A program made the translations under genes and the position numbers. Under the pieces are notes generated by a model. That model saw nothing but the letters and a program-made list of their open reading frames with translations, was not told where the DNA came from and did not search any database. A DNA stretch of 64,000 nucleotides from Marinobacter segnicrescens (GTDB taxonomy: Bacteria; Pseudomonadota; Gammaproteobacteria; Pseudomonadales; Oleiphilaceae), in NCBI RefSeq assembly GCF_900111555.1, contig NZ_FOHZ01000002.1, positions 248,001-312,000 of the forward strand, read 5' to 3'. This document shows, piece by piece, positions 38,526 to 46,740 of this stretch (position 1 is its first letter; every line of letters begins with the position of its first letter).

Positions 38526-40109
38526 ATGCGAAGTAAAGACAAATCCGTAGTTGCAAAAGGTAATGGTTTTACACTTGGGCGCCGGGAATTCCTGGGGCTG
38601 ATGGCGGGAACCGCTGCCGTTGCCAGCATGGCGGGCCCCTCGGCCTTGCTCGCGAAAGTTAAAGACAATGGGGGGACGCTCCGTGTCGGCGCCGCGGCCA
38701 ATCCTTCCAGCATGGATCCCGCTACCGGCGGGTCCGGGTCCGATCACGTCTTTTTGTTCCCGGTCTTTGCCACGCTGGTCGATTGGGAGTACGACACTCT
38801 CAAGGCGATTCCCGGCCTCGCAAAAAGCTGGGAGTATCCGGACCCACAAACGCTCGTCCTGAACATCCGCGAGGGGGTCACCTTCCATGACGGTACAACC
38901 CTCGACGCCGAAGCGGTGAAGTTCAACCTTGATCGCAACCGCACCGATCCCCGTTCCAATATTCGCGCAGACCTGGCCTCCGTAGAAAGTGTCGAAGTCA
39001 GTGCGCCTTACCAGGTCAAACTGAACCTCAAGGCACCCGACACCTCACTGCCGCTGGTTCTTTCGGACCGGGCCGGAATGATGGTCTCACCGAGCGCCAT
39101 TAAGAAATTTGGCGAAGACTCTGATCGCAACCCTGTCGGTGCCGGTCCGATGAAATTCGTCGAATGGAACGATGGGGACAGCATTACCCTTGAGCGCAAC
39201 CCTGATTACTGGAAAAACGAGCGCCCCCTGGTAGACGGCATTACTTTCCGGATCATCACAGACAGCTCTACGCGCCTGCGATCGGTCATGTCCGGGCAAA
39301 ACGACCTGGCGTACCAGCTTGAGGGGCGCCAAAAGCCATTGATTGAGCGTGGCGGATCCGTCGAAGGCGTATCAGGCTCGACGGTTTATTGTTTCCAGAT
39401 CTACCTGAACCATTCCAAAGGTCCGCTGAGCAACGTGAAGGTACGCCAGGCGCTCAACTACGCTATTGACCGAGAAGCCCTGGTCAGGGCCTCAATGCAT
39501 GGTGCAGGCGAGCCAGCTTATATGAACCTGCCATCTTCGCATTGGGCCTATGATGCCGACGTGGCGAAACTCTATCCCTACGATCCCGATAAAGCCCGCC
39601 AGTTGCTGACTGAGGCCGGGTACCCCGACGGAATCGACCTGGATATGCGCGGTTACAACGATCAGGGATCGGTTCAACGACAGGAAATCCTTATGGCCAT
39701 GCTCAAGGACGTGGGAATCCGAGGCCGCTTCAAGACCGGAACTATCTCGGATATGTCTGCCGCGTACTTTGCCCGGGGTGAAGGTGACTTCCTGGTCTCC
39801 GCCTGGACCGGTCGTCCGGACCCCTCATTGACCTATGCGCTGCTGTATGCCGGTGATTCGTACTTCAATGCTGGCAAGGTAGAACCGCCAGAAGGGTTGA
39901 TGGATGCTATCCGTGCCTCCCGCAGCACCAATGATATTGAGGAACGGAAGAAAGCCTTCTCTACCGTACAGCGCATCGTCATGGAGAACGCGCTGGTTGT
40001 TCCCCTCGCCTTCCGCCAGGACATCATGGCGCACACGGACAAGGTCAATAACCTGCAGACCAATTTGCTTGGTAAGCCCAAGTTCGAACACGTTTATCTG
40101 GAAAGCTAA
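38526..40109 (+). CDS. Tat-exported substrate-binding protein of the Dpp/Opp-type importer
   Basis: A 527-residue family 5 extracellular solute-binding protein. The signal contains the twin-arginine motif RREFLGLMAGTAA, so it should be exported folded by the Tat system, unlike the Sec-exported DppA of E. coli. The family features are GGTLRVGAAANPSSMDPA and the domain pattern with DRNRTDPRSNIRADL and NAVRASRSTND-like C-terminal region. Family 5 proteins bind peptides, nickel, haem, opines or other small molecules; which one is unknown. GGGAG precedes the ATG. A hairpin with a T-rich tail follows, probably reducing read-through into the permease genes. Confidence 0.93.
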   Translation: MRSKDKSVVAKGNGFTLGRREFLGLMAGTAAVASMAGPSALLAKVKDNGGTLRVGAAANPSSMDPATGGSGSDHVFLFPVFATLVDWEYDTLKAIPGLAKSWEYPDPQTLVLNIREGVTFHDGTTLDAEAVKFNLDRNRTDPRSNIRADLASVESVEVSAPYQVKLNLKAPDTSLPLVLSDRAGMMVSPSAIKKFGEDSDRNPVGAGPMKFVEWNDGDSITLERNPDYWKNERPLVDGITFRIITDSSTRLRSVMSGQNDLAYQLEGRQKPLIERGGSVEGVSGSTVYCFQIYLNHSKGPLSNVKVRQALNYAIDREALVRASMHGAGEPAYMNLPSSHWAYDADVAKLYPYDPDKARQLLTEAGYPDGIDLDMRGYNDQGSVQRQEILMAMLKDVGIRGRFKTGTISDMSAAYFARGEGDFLVSAWTGRPDPSLTYALLYAGDSYFNAGKVEPPEGLMDAIRASRSTNDIEERKKAFSTVQRIVMENALVVPLAFRQDIMAHTDKVNNLQTNLLGKPKFEHVYLES

Positions 40110-40119
40110 CAAGTGTGAT

Positions 40120-40158
40120 CGGTCAGGGTAAGCGGCATTGCCCCCCTTACTCTGACCG
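40120..40158 (+). terminator. Hairpin between binding-protein and permease genes
   Basis: CGGTCAGGGTAAG (40120-40132) pairs with CTTACTCTGACCG (40146-40158): 13 pairs with one G-T type mismatch, a 13-base loop, then CTATCTACTCTTTTT. It fits a partial terminator or mRNA-stabilising element giving more binding protein than permease. Confidence 0.6.
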
Positions 40159-40188
40159 CTATCTACTCTTTTTCACGTCGGACTGATT

Positions 40189-41148
40189 ATGATGTCTCGG
40201 ACCAAACAGCTTATGCTGCTGAATCGCTTGGTACAGGCGATTCCCATCATGATTCTCGCCACCTTCCTGGTGTTTTCGTTATTGCAACTGGTACCAGGTG
40301 ACGTTGCGATCACCATCGCTGGCGAAAATGCCAGTGAGAAGCGAATTCAGGAAATTCGTGAGCTTTACGGCCTGAATCAGCCGTTTCTTGTCCAATATGG
40401 AAACTGGTTGGTTAACGCAGTACAAGGCGATTTCGGTGAGTCGCTGCTTAGCGGCGAACCCGTGCTCGAAACCATATCGCGGGTATTTCCCAACACACTG
40501 TTCATAGTGGCTTATGCCGTACTTCTCTCAGTTGTTATTGGTGTACCCCTTGGCATTATGGCGTCAAGTCGTCCGAACTCGAAGCTGGATGGCGCCATTA
40601 TGGGCGCGTCTTCCCTTGGTGTGGCCGTCCCCAACTTCTGGCTGGGTATGGTCCTGGTTTCCCTGTTCGCGCTGACCTGGAACTGGTTCCCCGCAACAGG
40701 TTTTACAAGCCCAGGCGAGAGTTTTACCTCCGCCATCTGGTTTGCCACCTTGCCTGCTATCGCACTTTGCACCAACGGTATTGCCGAAGTTGCCCGCCAA
40801 CTGCGGAGCTCCCTGGTTGAGATTCATAGCTCGCAGCATGTCCGTACGTTACACGCCAAGGGCTTATCGCCTGGCGCCATTCTCTGGAAACACGGTCTCA
40901 AGAACGTCAGCGTAAACCTGCTGACCGTTATCAGCCTGCTATTTAACAAAGCCCTGGCAGCGACAGTGGTCGTTGAAACCGTATTTGCCATTCCCGGAAT
41001 GGGAAACACCATCGTAAAAGCGGTGCTGGAAGGCGACTTCCCTGTGGTTCAGGGTGCGGTGCTGGCCATGGTCATCACCGTCATCCTGGTAAACCTCGTG
41101 ACTGACCTGCTCTACACGGTTCTGGACCCAAGGATTCAACAGGTATGA
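40189..41148 (+). CDS. Dpp/Opp-type ABC transporter permease (DppB-like)
   Basis: A 319-residue inner-membrane permease. It has six predicted helices (AIPIMILATFLVFSLLQLVPG; LFIVAYAVLLSVVIGVPLGIM and others). The DppB-type LYGLNQPFLVQYGNWL loop and the EAA-like motif (ARTLHAKGLSPGAILWKHGLKN) that contacts the ATPases are present. An adjacent ATG at 40192 is possible. It overlaps the DppC-like gene by 4 bases (ATGA), which implies translational coupling. Confidence 0.94.
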   Translation: MMSRTKQLMLLNRLVQAIPIMILATFLVFSLLQLVPGDVAITIAGENASEKRIQEIRELYGLNQPFLVQYGNWLVNAVQGDFGESLLSGEPVLETISRVFPNTLFIVAYAVLLSVVIGVPLGIMASSRPNSKLDGAIMGASSLGVAVPNFWLGMVLVSLFALTWNWFPATGFTSPGESFTSAIWFATLPAIALCTNGIAEVARQLRSSLVEIHSSQHVRTLHAKGLSPGAILWKHGLKNVSVNLLTVISLLFNKALAATVVVETVFAIPGMGNTIVKAVLEGDFPVVQGAVLAMVITVILVNLVTDLLYTVLDPRIQQV

Positions 41149-42023
41149 CGACACAAGCCCTTGAAATGTCAATCAGAGAAGATTCTCTGTTCAGCAAGTT
41201 TGGCCAGTGGTGCCGGCGGGACAAGCGGGGAGTGGTTAGCCTGCTGGTACTGACGATCATCATTGGGATCGCAATCTTCGCACCCTGGATTGCTCCGTAC
41301 TCCCCGACAGAGCAGGACTTCAGCAAAATGCTGATGGCGCCCAGCGCAGAGCATTGGCTTGGCACTGATGATCTGGGGCGTGACGTACTCAGCCGTCTTA
41401 TCCATGGCACATCCAAATCAGTGTATGCCGCGTTTCTGGCCGTGGGGGTAGCCTTGCTGATTGGCGTACCTATTGGCCTGCTGGCCGGCTTTCTCGGCGG
41501 CTGGGTCGATGTCGGTATCAGCCGTGTCATCGATACCTTGCTTTCGTTCCCGGCTATTGTCTTGGCTGTGGCTGTCACCGGGGCCATGGGTATAGGCCTG
41601 ACGAACGCGATGATCTCGGTGGGCATCGTATTCTCACCTCACCTGGCCCGACTGATAAGGGCGAGGACACTGGTCATCCGTGAAGAACTGTATGTAGATG
41701 CAGCCAGATGCTTTGGTGCGTCGACCACCCGTCTATTGGTCAAACATGTGACGCCAAACGCCATTCAGCCGGTGATTGTTCAGTGCACGCTACTCCTGGC
41801 GGTCGCCCTTCTCGCCGAAGCCAGCCTCAGCTTCCTGGGCCTCGGTGTCCAGCCCCCCGATCCAAGCTGGGGCCAGATGCTTGCCCGCGCCTATATGTAT
41901 ATGGAAATCACGCCTGAACAGATGTACGCCCCGGGCTTGATGATCATGATCACCGCGCTGACCTTCAATACGCTGGGAGAATCCCTGAGGGTAGCACTCG
42001 ATCCAACCATGAAAGGCCTTTGA
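41145..42023 (+). CDS. Dpp/Opp-type ABC transporter permease (DppC-like)
   Basis: A 292-residue permease. The N-terminal helix (GVVSLLVLTIIIGIAIFAPWIAPY) is followed by the typical APSAEHWLGTDDLGRDVLSRL loop, and by the binding-protein-dependent transport motif (DAARCFGASTTRLLVKHVTPN). It completes the importer: two ATPases, two permeases and a Tat-exported binding protein. It is followed at 37 bp by the first tandem CoA ligase, so transport and activation are probably co-transcribed. Confidence 0.94.
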   Translation: MTTQALEMSIREDSLFSKFGQWCRRDKRGVVSLLVLTIIIGIAIFAPWIAPYSPTEQDFSKMLMAPSAEHWLGTDDLGRDVLSRLIHGTSKSVYAAFLAVGVALLIGVPIGLLAGFLGGWVDVGISRVIDTLLSFPAIVLAVAVTGAMGIGLTNAMISVGIVFSPHLARLIRARTLVIREELYVDAARCFGASTTRLLVKHVTPNAIQPVIVQCTLLLAVALLAEASLSFLGLGVQPPDPSWGQMLARAYMYMEITPEQMYAPGLMIMITALTFNTLGESLRVALDPTMKGL

Positions 42024-42060
42024 TCCTGAATAAATCCCACAATAACAAGGAGCAAAAACG

Positions 42061-43707
42061 ATGAGTCTCCCGAACGCCCACTTTGCCGACGCTGCCAATG
42101 AAATTACCTATCGCAACGGTGCCCGGCCGATGCACGATTACCTGCTTCTGAATGCGAAAGAGGCACCAGACCAGGCCGCGTATATTTTCTATGGCCGCGA
42201 AGTCCCCTGGAGGGAATTGGCAGACTCAACCAGGAGGCTTGCCGGATTCCTGCGAGAGAAGGGCATTGGCAAGGGAGATCATGTCGGACTCTATCTCCAG
42301 AACTGTCCACAATACGTGATCGCTCATTACGCCATTCAGATGCTGGGGGCGGTCATTACACCCCTTAATCCCCAGTACAAAACTGCCGAAGTCGAATACC
42401 AGCTTGATAACGCCGAGGCCAAGGCTGTTATTTGCGGAACTGACCTGTATCCCATGGTTGAGGCTGTCAGAGACAAGCTGTCTCAGCTGAAACTGGTCAT
42501 CACTACCCGCTATGCAGATTACCTGCCCGGCTTGCCGACTCTTTCGGTTCCTGATGACCTGACACAGGCGCCTGCGACCCCTGAGAACACATTTGACCTG
42601 GTGTCCGCCATTGATGAAACTCAGCCGATCAATGAGCCCGAACCTGTCGATTTCGACAATGACATTGCCCTGATGACGTTTACCTCTGGCACCACCGGCC
42701 GCCCTAAAGGCGCCATGTTGCCGGTTGGTGCCGCGACGTTCAAAACAGCTGCGCTATTCCAGTCCAATGGGCTGGAGCAGGGTAGCACTTCTCTCGCAAT
42801 CGCCCCTTTCTGCCACATAGCCGGTATGTGTCTAGGTGTCTATGCGGGCGTCTATGGCCGCTGGACAACCATTATCTTGCCAAGATTCGATCCGGAGACC
42901 ACCGTCCAGGCCCTCGAGAAGTATAAAGTCGATATGTGGTACAGCATCGCCCCGATGAACCGGGCGATCCTCAGCTTGCCGAACGTTCAGTCCCGCGATC
43001 TGAGCTCCCTGCGATTTAACCCGGCCACGAGCTTCGGCATTCCCGTTACCGAAAGCCTCGCCGAGGAATGGAAAGCACTCACCGGTTGCCAGATGCACGA
43101 AGCGTCATACGGTTTGAGCGAAACTCACACCATGGACACCTACATGCCCCGTGACGCTATCGTCTGGGGTAGCTGTGGTCGGCCTATGCCGGGAAATGAC
43201 ATCCGCATTGTCGACATTGAAACCGGAAAAGAACAGCCACCAGGCCAGTCTGGCGAAATTGCAGTCGGCAACCCCTACGTATTCAAGGGCTATTGGCAGC
43301 GCCCCGATGCGACCAATGAAACCCTGAAAAACGGATGGGTCTTCACCGGCGATGTGGGTCACTTCGATCAAAACGGTTACCTGTTCTTCACCGGTCGGAT
43401 CAAGGAGATGATCAAATGCTCCGGGTACAGCGTTTTTCCGGAAGACGTTGAAGCCCTGATGTTGAACCACCCGGCCATTGCCCAGTCTGCCGCGATCGGA
43501 GTGCCTGATGAGAACCGGGGTGAAACCGTGAAGCTCTTCGTGGTCCTCAAGCCCGACTATGACGGCAAGGTCTCGGAGCACGACATCATCGATTGGGCCA
43601 AAGACAACATGGCAGCCTACAAATACCCCAGATACGTCGAATTCCGTGATTCTCTGCCCGCCACAGGTGCCGGTAAGGTGCTGCGACGTCTGCTTAAAGA
43701 TGAATAA
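42061..43707 (+). CDS. AMP-forming acyl-CoA ligase, tandem copy 1
   Basis: A 548-residue adenylate-forming ligase. The P-loop is MTFTSGTTGRPKGAMLP. The C-terminal subdomain has GRIKEMIKCSGYSVFPEDVEAL, and the catalytic Lys is in PATGAGKVLRRLL. It is a close paralogue of the next gene, sharing long blocks such as KEMIKCSGYSVFPEDVEALM and SFGIPVTE. AAGGAG precedes the ATG. Its placement right after the importer genes suggests the transported compound is a free acid that is CoA-activated on entry. Substrate unknown. Confidence 0.94.
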   Translation: MSLPNAHFADAANEITYRNGARPMHDYLLLNAKEAPDQAAYIFYGREVPWRELADSTRRLAGFLREKGIGKGDHVGLYLQNCPQYVIAHYAIQMLGAVITPLNPQYKTAEVEYQLDNAEAKAVICGTDLYPMVEAVRDKLSQLKLVITTRYADYLPGLPTLSVPDDLTQAPATPENTFDLVSAIDETQPINEPEPVDFDNDIALMTFTSGTTGRPKGAMLPVGAATFKTAALFQSNGLEQGSTSLAIAPFCHIAGMCLGVYAGVYGRWTTIILPRFDPETTVQALEKYKVDMWYSIAPMNRAILSLPNVQSRDLSSLRFNPATSFGIPVTESLAEEWKALTGCQMHEASYGLSETHTMDTYMPRDAIVWGSCGRPMPGNDIRIVDIETGKEQPPGQSGEIAVGNPYVFKGYWQRPDATNETLKNGWVFTGDVGHFDQNGYLFFTGRIKEMIKCSGYSVFPEDVEALMLNHPAIAQSAAIGVPDENRGETVKLFVVLKPDYDGKVSEHDIIDWAKDNMAAYKYPRYVEFRDSLPATGAGKVLRRLLKDE

Positions 43708-43717
43708 AGGACCCGCT

Positions 43718-45367
43718 ATGAACACCAAGAACACGGATTACTGGCCCCCCGGGCTTCCCCGGGAGGTTTCCTATCTCAATGGCGAGAAGCCCATTCATGA
43801 ATATCTGTTCGATAACGAGCGGGATATTCCGGATAGACCAGCGTATATCTTTTACGGCAGGGCGGTGACCTGGAAAGAGTTAGGTCAGTCAACGCGAAAA
43901 CTGGCAGCTTTCCTCAAGGAAAAAGGGGTTAGCAAAGGAGACCGGGTCGGCCTGTATATGCAGAACTGCCCCCAGTATCCCATTGCGCACTATGCGATTC
44001 AGATGATCGGTTCCATCGTTTCCCCACTGAACCCCCAATACAAGGATGCGGAAGTCGAGTATCAGCTTGGCAATGCTGAAGCCCGTGCTGTCATCGCTGG
44101 CGCTGACTTGCTTGCCACCGTCCAGCGGGTTCAGTCAAGTGTGCCCAGCCTTGAAGTCGTCGTATGTACAGCCTATGCGGACTACCTTCCAGAGAGCCCG
44201 ACCCTGGACGTGCCCGCTTTTCTGAAAGAGCGACCCTCGGTCGCTAATGGCGCGGTCGATCTATCGCAGATACTGGCCGAGTACCAACCTCTGGAAGAAC
44301 CGGAGCCAGTCGACCTTTGGAATGACATTTCTCTGATGACATTTACATCCGGCACAACCGGCCGGCCAAAAGGTGCCATGCTGAGTTTCGGAAGCGCTCT
44401 CTACAAGACCGCCGCCTCCATGATGGCAAACAAGGTCGAACCTGACGGGTGCTCGTTAGCCGTGGCGCCGTTCTGTCACATTGCTGGCATGAATTCCGGC
44501 GTTTACATGCCGGTCTACACACGCAGGACAACGGTTATTCTGCCCCGGTTCGATCCGGAAACGGTGGTGCGGGCGTTTGAGGTTTACCGTTGCGACATGT
44601 GGTACAGCATTGCCCCAATGCTGCGTGCAATTCTCGATATGCCCGGTATCGAACAACGGAACCTGCGATGCATCCGCAATAACCCGGCAACAAGCTTTGG
44701 CATTCCGGTAACAGAGAAGTTGGCCGAAGAATGGAAAGCACTAACCGGTGCCCAGATCCATGAAGCTGCCTTTGGTCTGAGCGAAACCCATACATCTGAC
44801 ACTTTCATGCCAAAAGAAAGAATCAAGTGGGGCAGTTGCGGTATACCGATGCCAGAGAACGAGATCCGTATCCTGGACCTCGAGTCGGAAGAGCCTTTAC
44901 CCAAGGGACAGAGCGGTCAGATCGTAATTCGTAACAAAGGTGTTTTCAAAGGCTATTGGAAACGACCGGATGCGACGGCCGAAACGCTGCGCGATGGCTG
45001 GGTCCATACCGGGGACGTTGGCTATTTTGACGAAGACGGCTACCTGTTCTTCACGGGCCGAATCAAGGAAATGATCAAATGTTCCGGGTATAGCGTGTTC
45101 CCGGAAGATGTCGAGGCACTGATGCTTCGTCACCCCACGGTCACCCAATGCGCAGCCATTGGGGTCCCTGATGAAAAGCGAGGAGAAACGGTAAAGCTCG
45201 TTGCGGTGCTCCATCCCGACCATAAGGGACAGGTGACCGAACAGGAGTTAATCGACTGGGCCCGGGAGAATATGGCGGCCTACAAGTACCCTCGCATCAT
45301 CGAGTTTCGGGACTCCCTGCCGGCTACGGGTGCCGGAAAGCTCTTAAGGAGACTTTTGAAGGATTAA
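43718..45367 (+). CDS. AMP-forming acyl-CoA ligase, tandem copy 2
   Basis: A 549-residue adenylate-forming ligase, paralogue of the preceding gene. P-loop is MTFTSGTTGRPKGAMLS, C-terminal KEMIKCSGYSVFPEDVEALM and catalytic PATGAGKLLRRLL. I chose the ATG at 43718, 10 bases after the previous stop, with AAAGGA upstream; the open frame extends further into the previous gene but without support. The duplication with retained catalytic residues suggests two related substrates or a chain-length split. It is the last gene of the plus-strand arm. Confidence 0.94.
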   Translation: MNTKNTDYWPPGLPREVSYLNGEKPIHEYLFDNERDIPDRPAYIFYGRAVTWKELGQSTRKLAAFLKEKGVSKGDRVGLYMQNCPQYPIAHYAIQMIGSIVSPLNPQYKDAEVEYQLGNAEARAVIAGADLLATVQRVQSSVPSLEVVVCTAYADYLPESPTLDVPAFLKERPSVANGAVDLSQILAEYQPLEEPEPVDLWNDISLMTFTSGTTGRPKGAMLSFGSALYKTAASMMANKVEPDGCSLAVAPFCHIAGMNSGVYMPVYTRRTTVILPRFDPETVVRAFEVYRCDMWYSIAPMLRAILDMPGIEQRNLRCIRNNPATSFGIPVTEKLAEEWKALTGAQIHEAAFGLSETHTSDTFMPKERIKWGSCGIPMPENEIRILDLESEEPLPKGQSGQIVIRNKGVFKGYWKRPDATAETLRDGWVHTGDVGYFDEDGYLFFTGRIKEMIKCSGYSVFPEDVEALMLRHPTVTQCAAIGVPDEKRGETVKLVAVLHPDHKGQVTEQELIDWARENMAAYKYPRIIEFRDSLPATGAGKLLRRLLKD

Positions 45368-45379
45368 TGTGACCACTTT

Positions 45380-45437
45380 GACCTGACCGCCCTGGTACCC
45401 GACACCGGAGCATGACCTGATTCTTATCGAAGATTGA
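45380..45437 (+). pseudogene. Decayed 3'-end fragment of the lipoprotein gene at 26036
   Basis: GACCTGACCGCCCTGGTACC (45380-45399) matches 26828-26847 with one difference, encoding DL(A/T)ALVP. After a net 17-base deletion, GAGCATGACCTGATTCTTAT leads to a stop at 45437, reading EHDLILIED against EHDLVLIDK in the intact gene. The deletion breaks the frame and no upstream coding part remains. Orientation is the same as the intact gene 18.5 kb away. The sequence divergence argues against a very recent duplication. Confidence 0.8.
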
Positions 45438-45470
45438 TCCGGACTTATTGTCCTGTTTGCTGCAAACGCC

Positions 45471-45540
45471 CGGGCCGGATATCCCCTTCCGAAACGAGAA
45501 CCCTGTTCTCTGACTGGTTCGGAAGGGGATATCCGGCCCG
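45471..45540. repeat. Perfect 23-bp inverted repeat with inner hairpin
   Basis: The arm at 45471-45493 (CGGGCCGGATATCC, then CCTTCCGAA) is perfectly inverted at 45518-45540. Inside, GAGAAC (45496-45501) pairs with GTTCTC (45505-45510). It lies between the convergent ligase and acyl-CoA dehydrogenase genes and could terminate transcription, but the length and nested layout match the palindromic elements at 12372 and 58041. The rest of the 45368-45592 gap holds only the pseudogene fragment. Confidence 0.8.
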
Positions 45541-45592
45541 GACTTTCATAACAAGGGGACAGACCTCGCCAGACGACAAGATTGCGTTCTGC

Positions 45593-46729
45593 TCAGGCCG
45601 CATGCTCCCGCCACAACCGCTTCCGGTGCCACTCGGCATTACCCAGTTGCAGCTCTATAGACGTCAGTCGCTTGAAATAGTGACCGATATCCAGCTCGTC
45701 GGTCATACCGATACCGCCATGTAGCTGAATGGCCTGCTGGCCCACATAGCGGGCGGCCTGGCCCAGGCGGGCCTTGAGTTTTGAGGCGAGGATGGCCTGC
45801 TGGTGGACGTCGGCCCCTGTCCAGCGATGGGCGGTCTGGGTCAGCAGGTTGGCGAGGCTGGTGGTTTCGATGTACATCTCGGCCATACGGTGCTGCAGCA
45901 CCTGGAACTCCGCCAGGGCGACGCCAAACTGTTTGCGGGTGCGGGTGTAGGCGACGGTTTTCTTCACCAGGGTTTCCATGATGCCCACCGCTTCCGCCGC
46001 CAGCATCAGCAGGCTTTCACTGTGCACCTGCAGGATAATGGTGGCAGCTTCGCCCTCGTCGGTCAGGCGCTGGGCAGCACTGACCGCCACCCCGTCAAAT
46101 CGCATGTTGGCACCCTGATGGCCATCGATCATCGGATACCCGGTGACGTCCACACCCGGCGAGTCCAGCTCCACCAGGAACAGGTCGATACCCCCATGGT
46201 CGGTATAATCGCCTTCGCTGCGGGCGGACACGAGCACATGGCTGGCTGTCAGACTGTGCATGACGGCGATTTTTTCACCGCTGAGGCGATAACCGCTACC
46301 ATCAGGTTCGGCACGGGTTGCCACTGCCAGGGGGTTGCCCCGGCTCTGAGGTTCTTCGCAGGCGAACACTGCCTGGCGGGCGCCAGAGATAATGCCTGCC
46401 AATAACTCAGCACCCTCACCTTTCGCTTCAGCAAGCGCCAGCAGGCGTGCCGCCGCCAGCACGCCCAGGTAGGGTTCAGTCACCAGGCCTCTGCCAAAGC
46501 CTTTCATCACACCCAGGGTGTCGGTGTTGTCGCCGCCCAGGCCACCCTGTTCTTCAGCAAACGGAATAGCCAGCCATCCCATCTCGGCAAAGGTCTGCCA
46601 ATGACTCGGGGATTGCCCCTGATGCTCCTTCAGATTGCGTTTGCGGTCGTCGAAGGTGTACTCGCCCTGTACGAACCGGTTAACGCTGTCCTCCAGCATG
46701 GAGCGGGTTTCCTGGCTGAGGGTACTCAT
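45593..46729 (-). CDS. Acyl-CoA dehydrogenase, short type (pair member B)
   Basis: A 378-residue acyl-CoA dehydrogenase family protein. Recognisable parts are the central beta domain (SGEKIAVMHSLTASHVLVSAR) and C-terminal QAIQLHGGIGMTDELDIGHYFKRLTSIELQLG. The usual FAD/substrate residues are weaker than in its neighbour at 46741. Adjacent unequal dehydrogenases of this kind form alpha2-beta2 enzymes in steroid and side-chain catabolism (FadE28/29-type). The genes are 11 bp apart and probably make such a pair. GGAGACG precedes the ATG. Confidence 0.9.
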   Translation of the reverse strand: MSTLSQETRSMLEDSVNRFVQGEYTFDDRKRNLKEHQGQSPSHWQTFAEMGWLAIPFAEEQGGLGGDNTDTLGVMKGFGRGLVTEPYLGVLAAARLLALAEAKGEGAELLAGIISGARQAVFACEEPQSRGNPLAVATRAEPDGSGYRLSGEKIAVMHSLTASHVLVSARSEGDYTDHGGIDLFLVELDSPGVDVTGYPMIDGHQGANMRFDGVAVSAAQRLTDEGEAATIILQVHSESLLMLAAEAVGIMETLVKKTVAYTRTRKQFGVALAEFQVLQHRMAEMYIETTSLANLLTQTAHRWTGADVHQQAILASKLKARLGQAARYVGQQAIQLHGGIGMTDELDIGHYFKRLTSIELQLGNAEWHRKRLWREHAA

Positions 46730-46740
46730 GGTCCGTCTCC

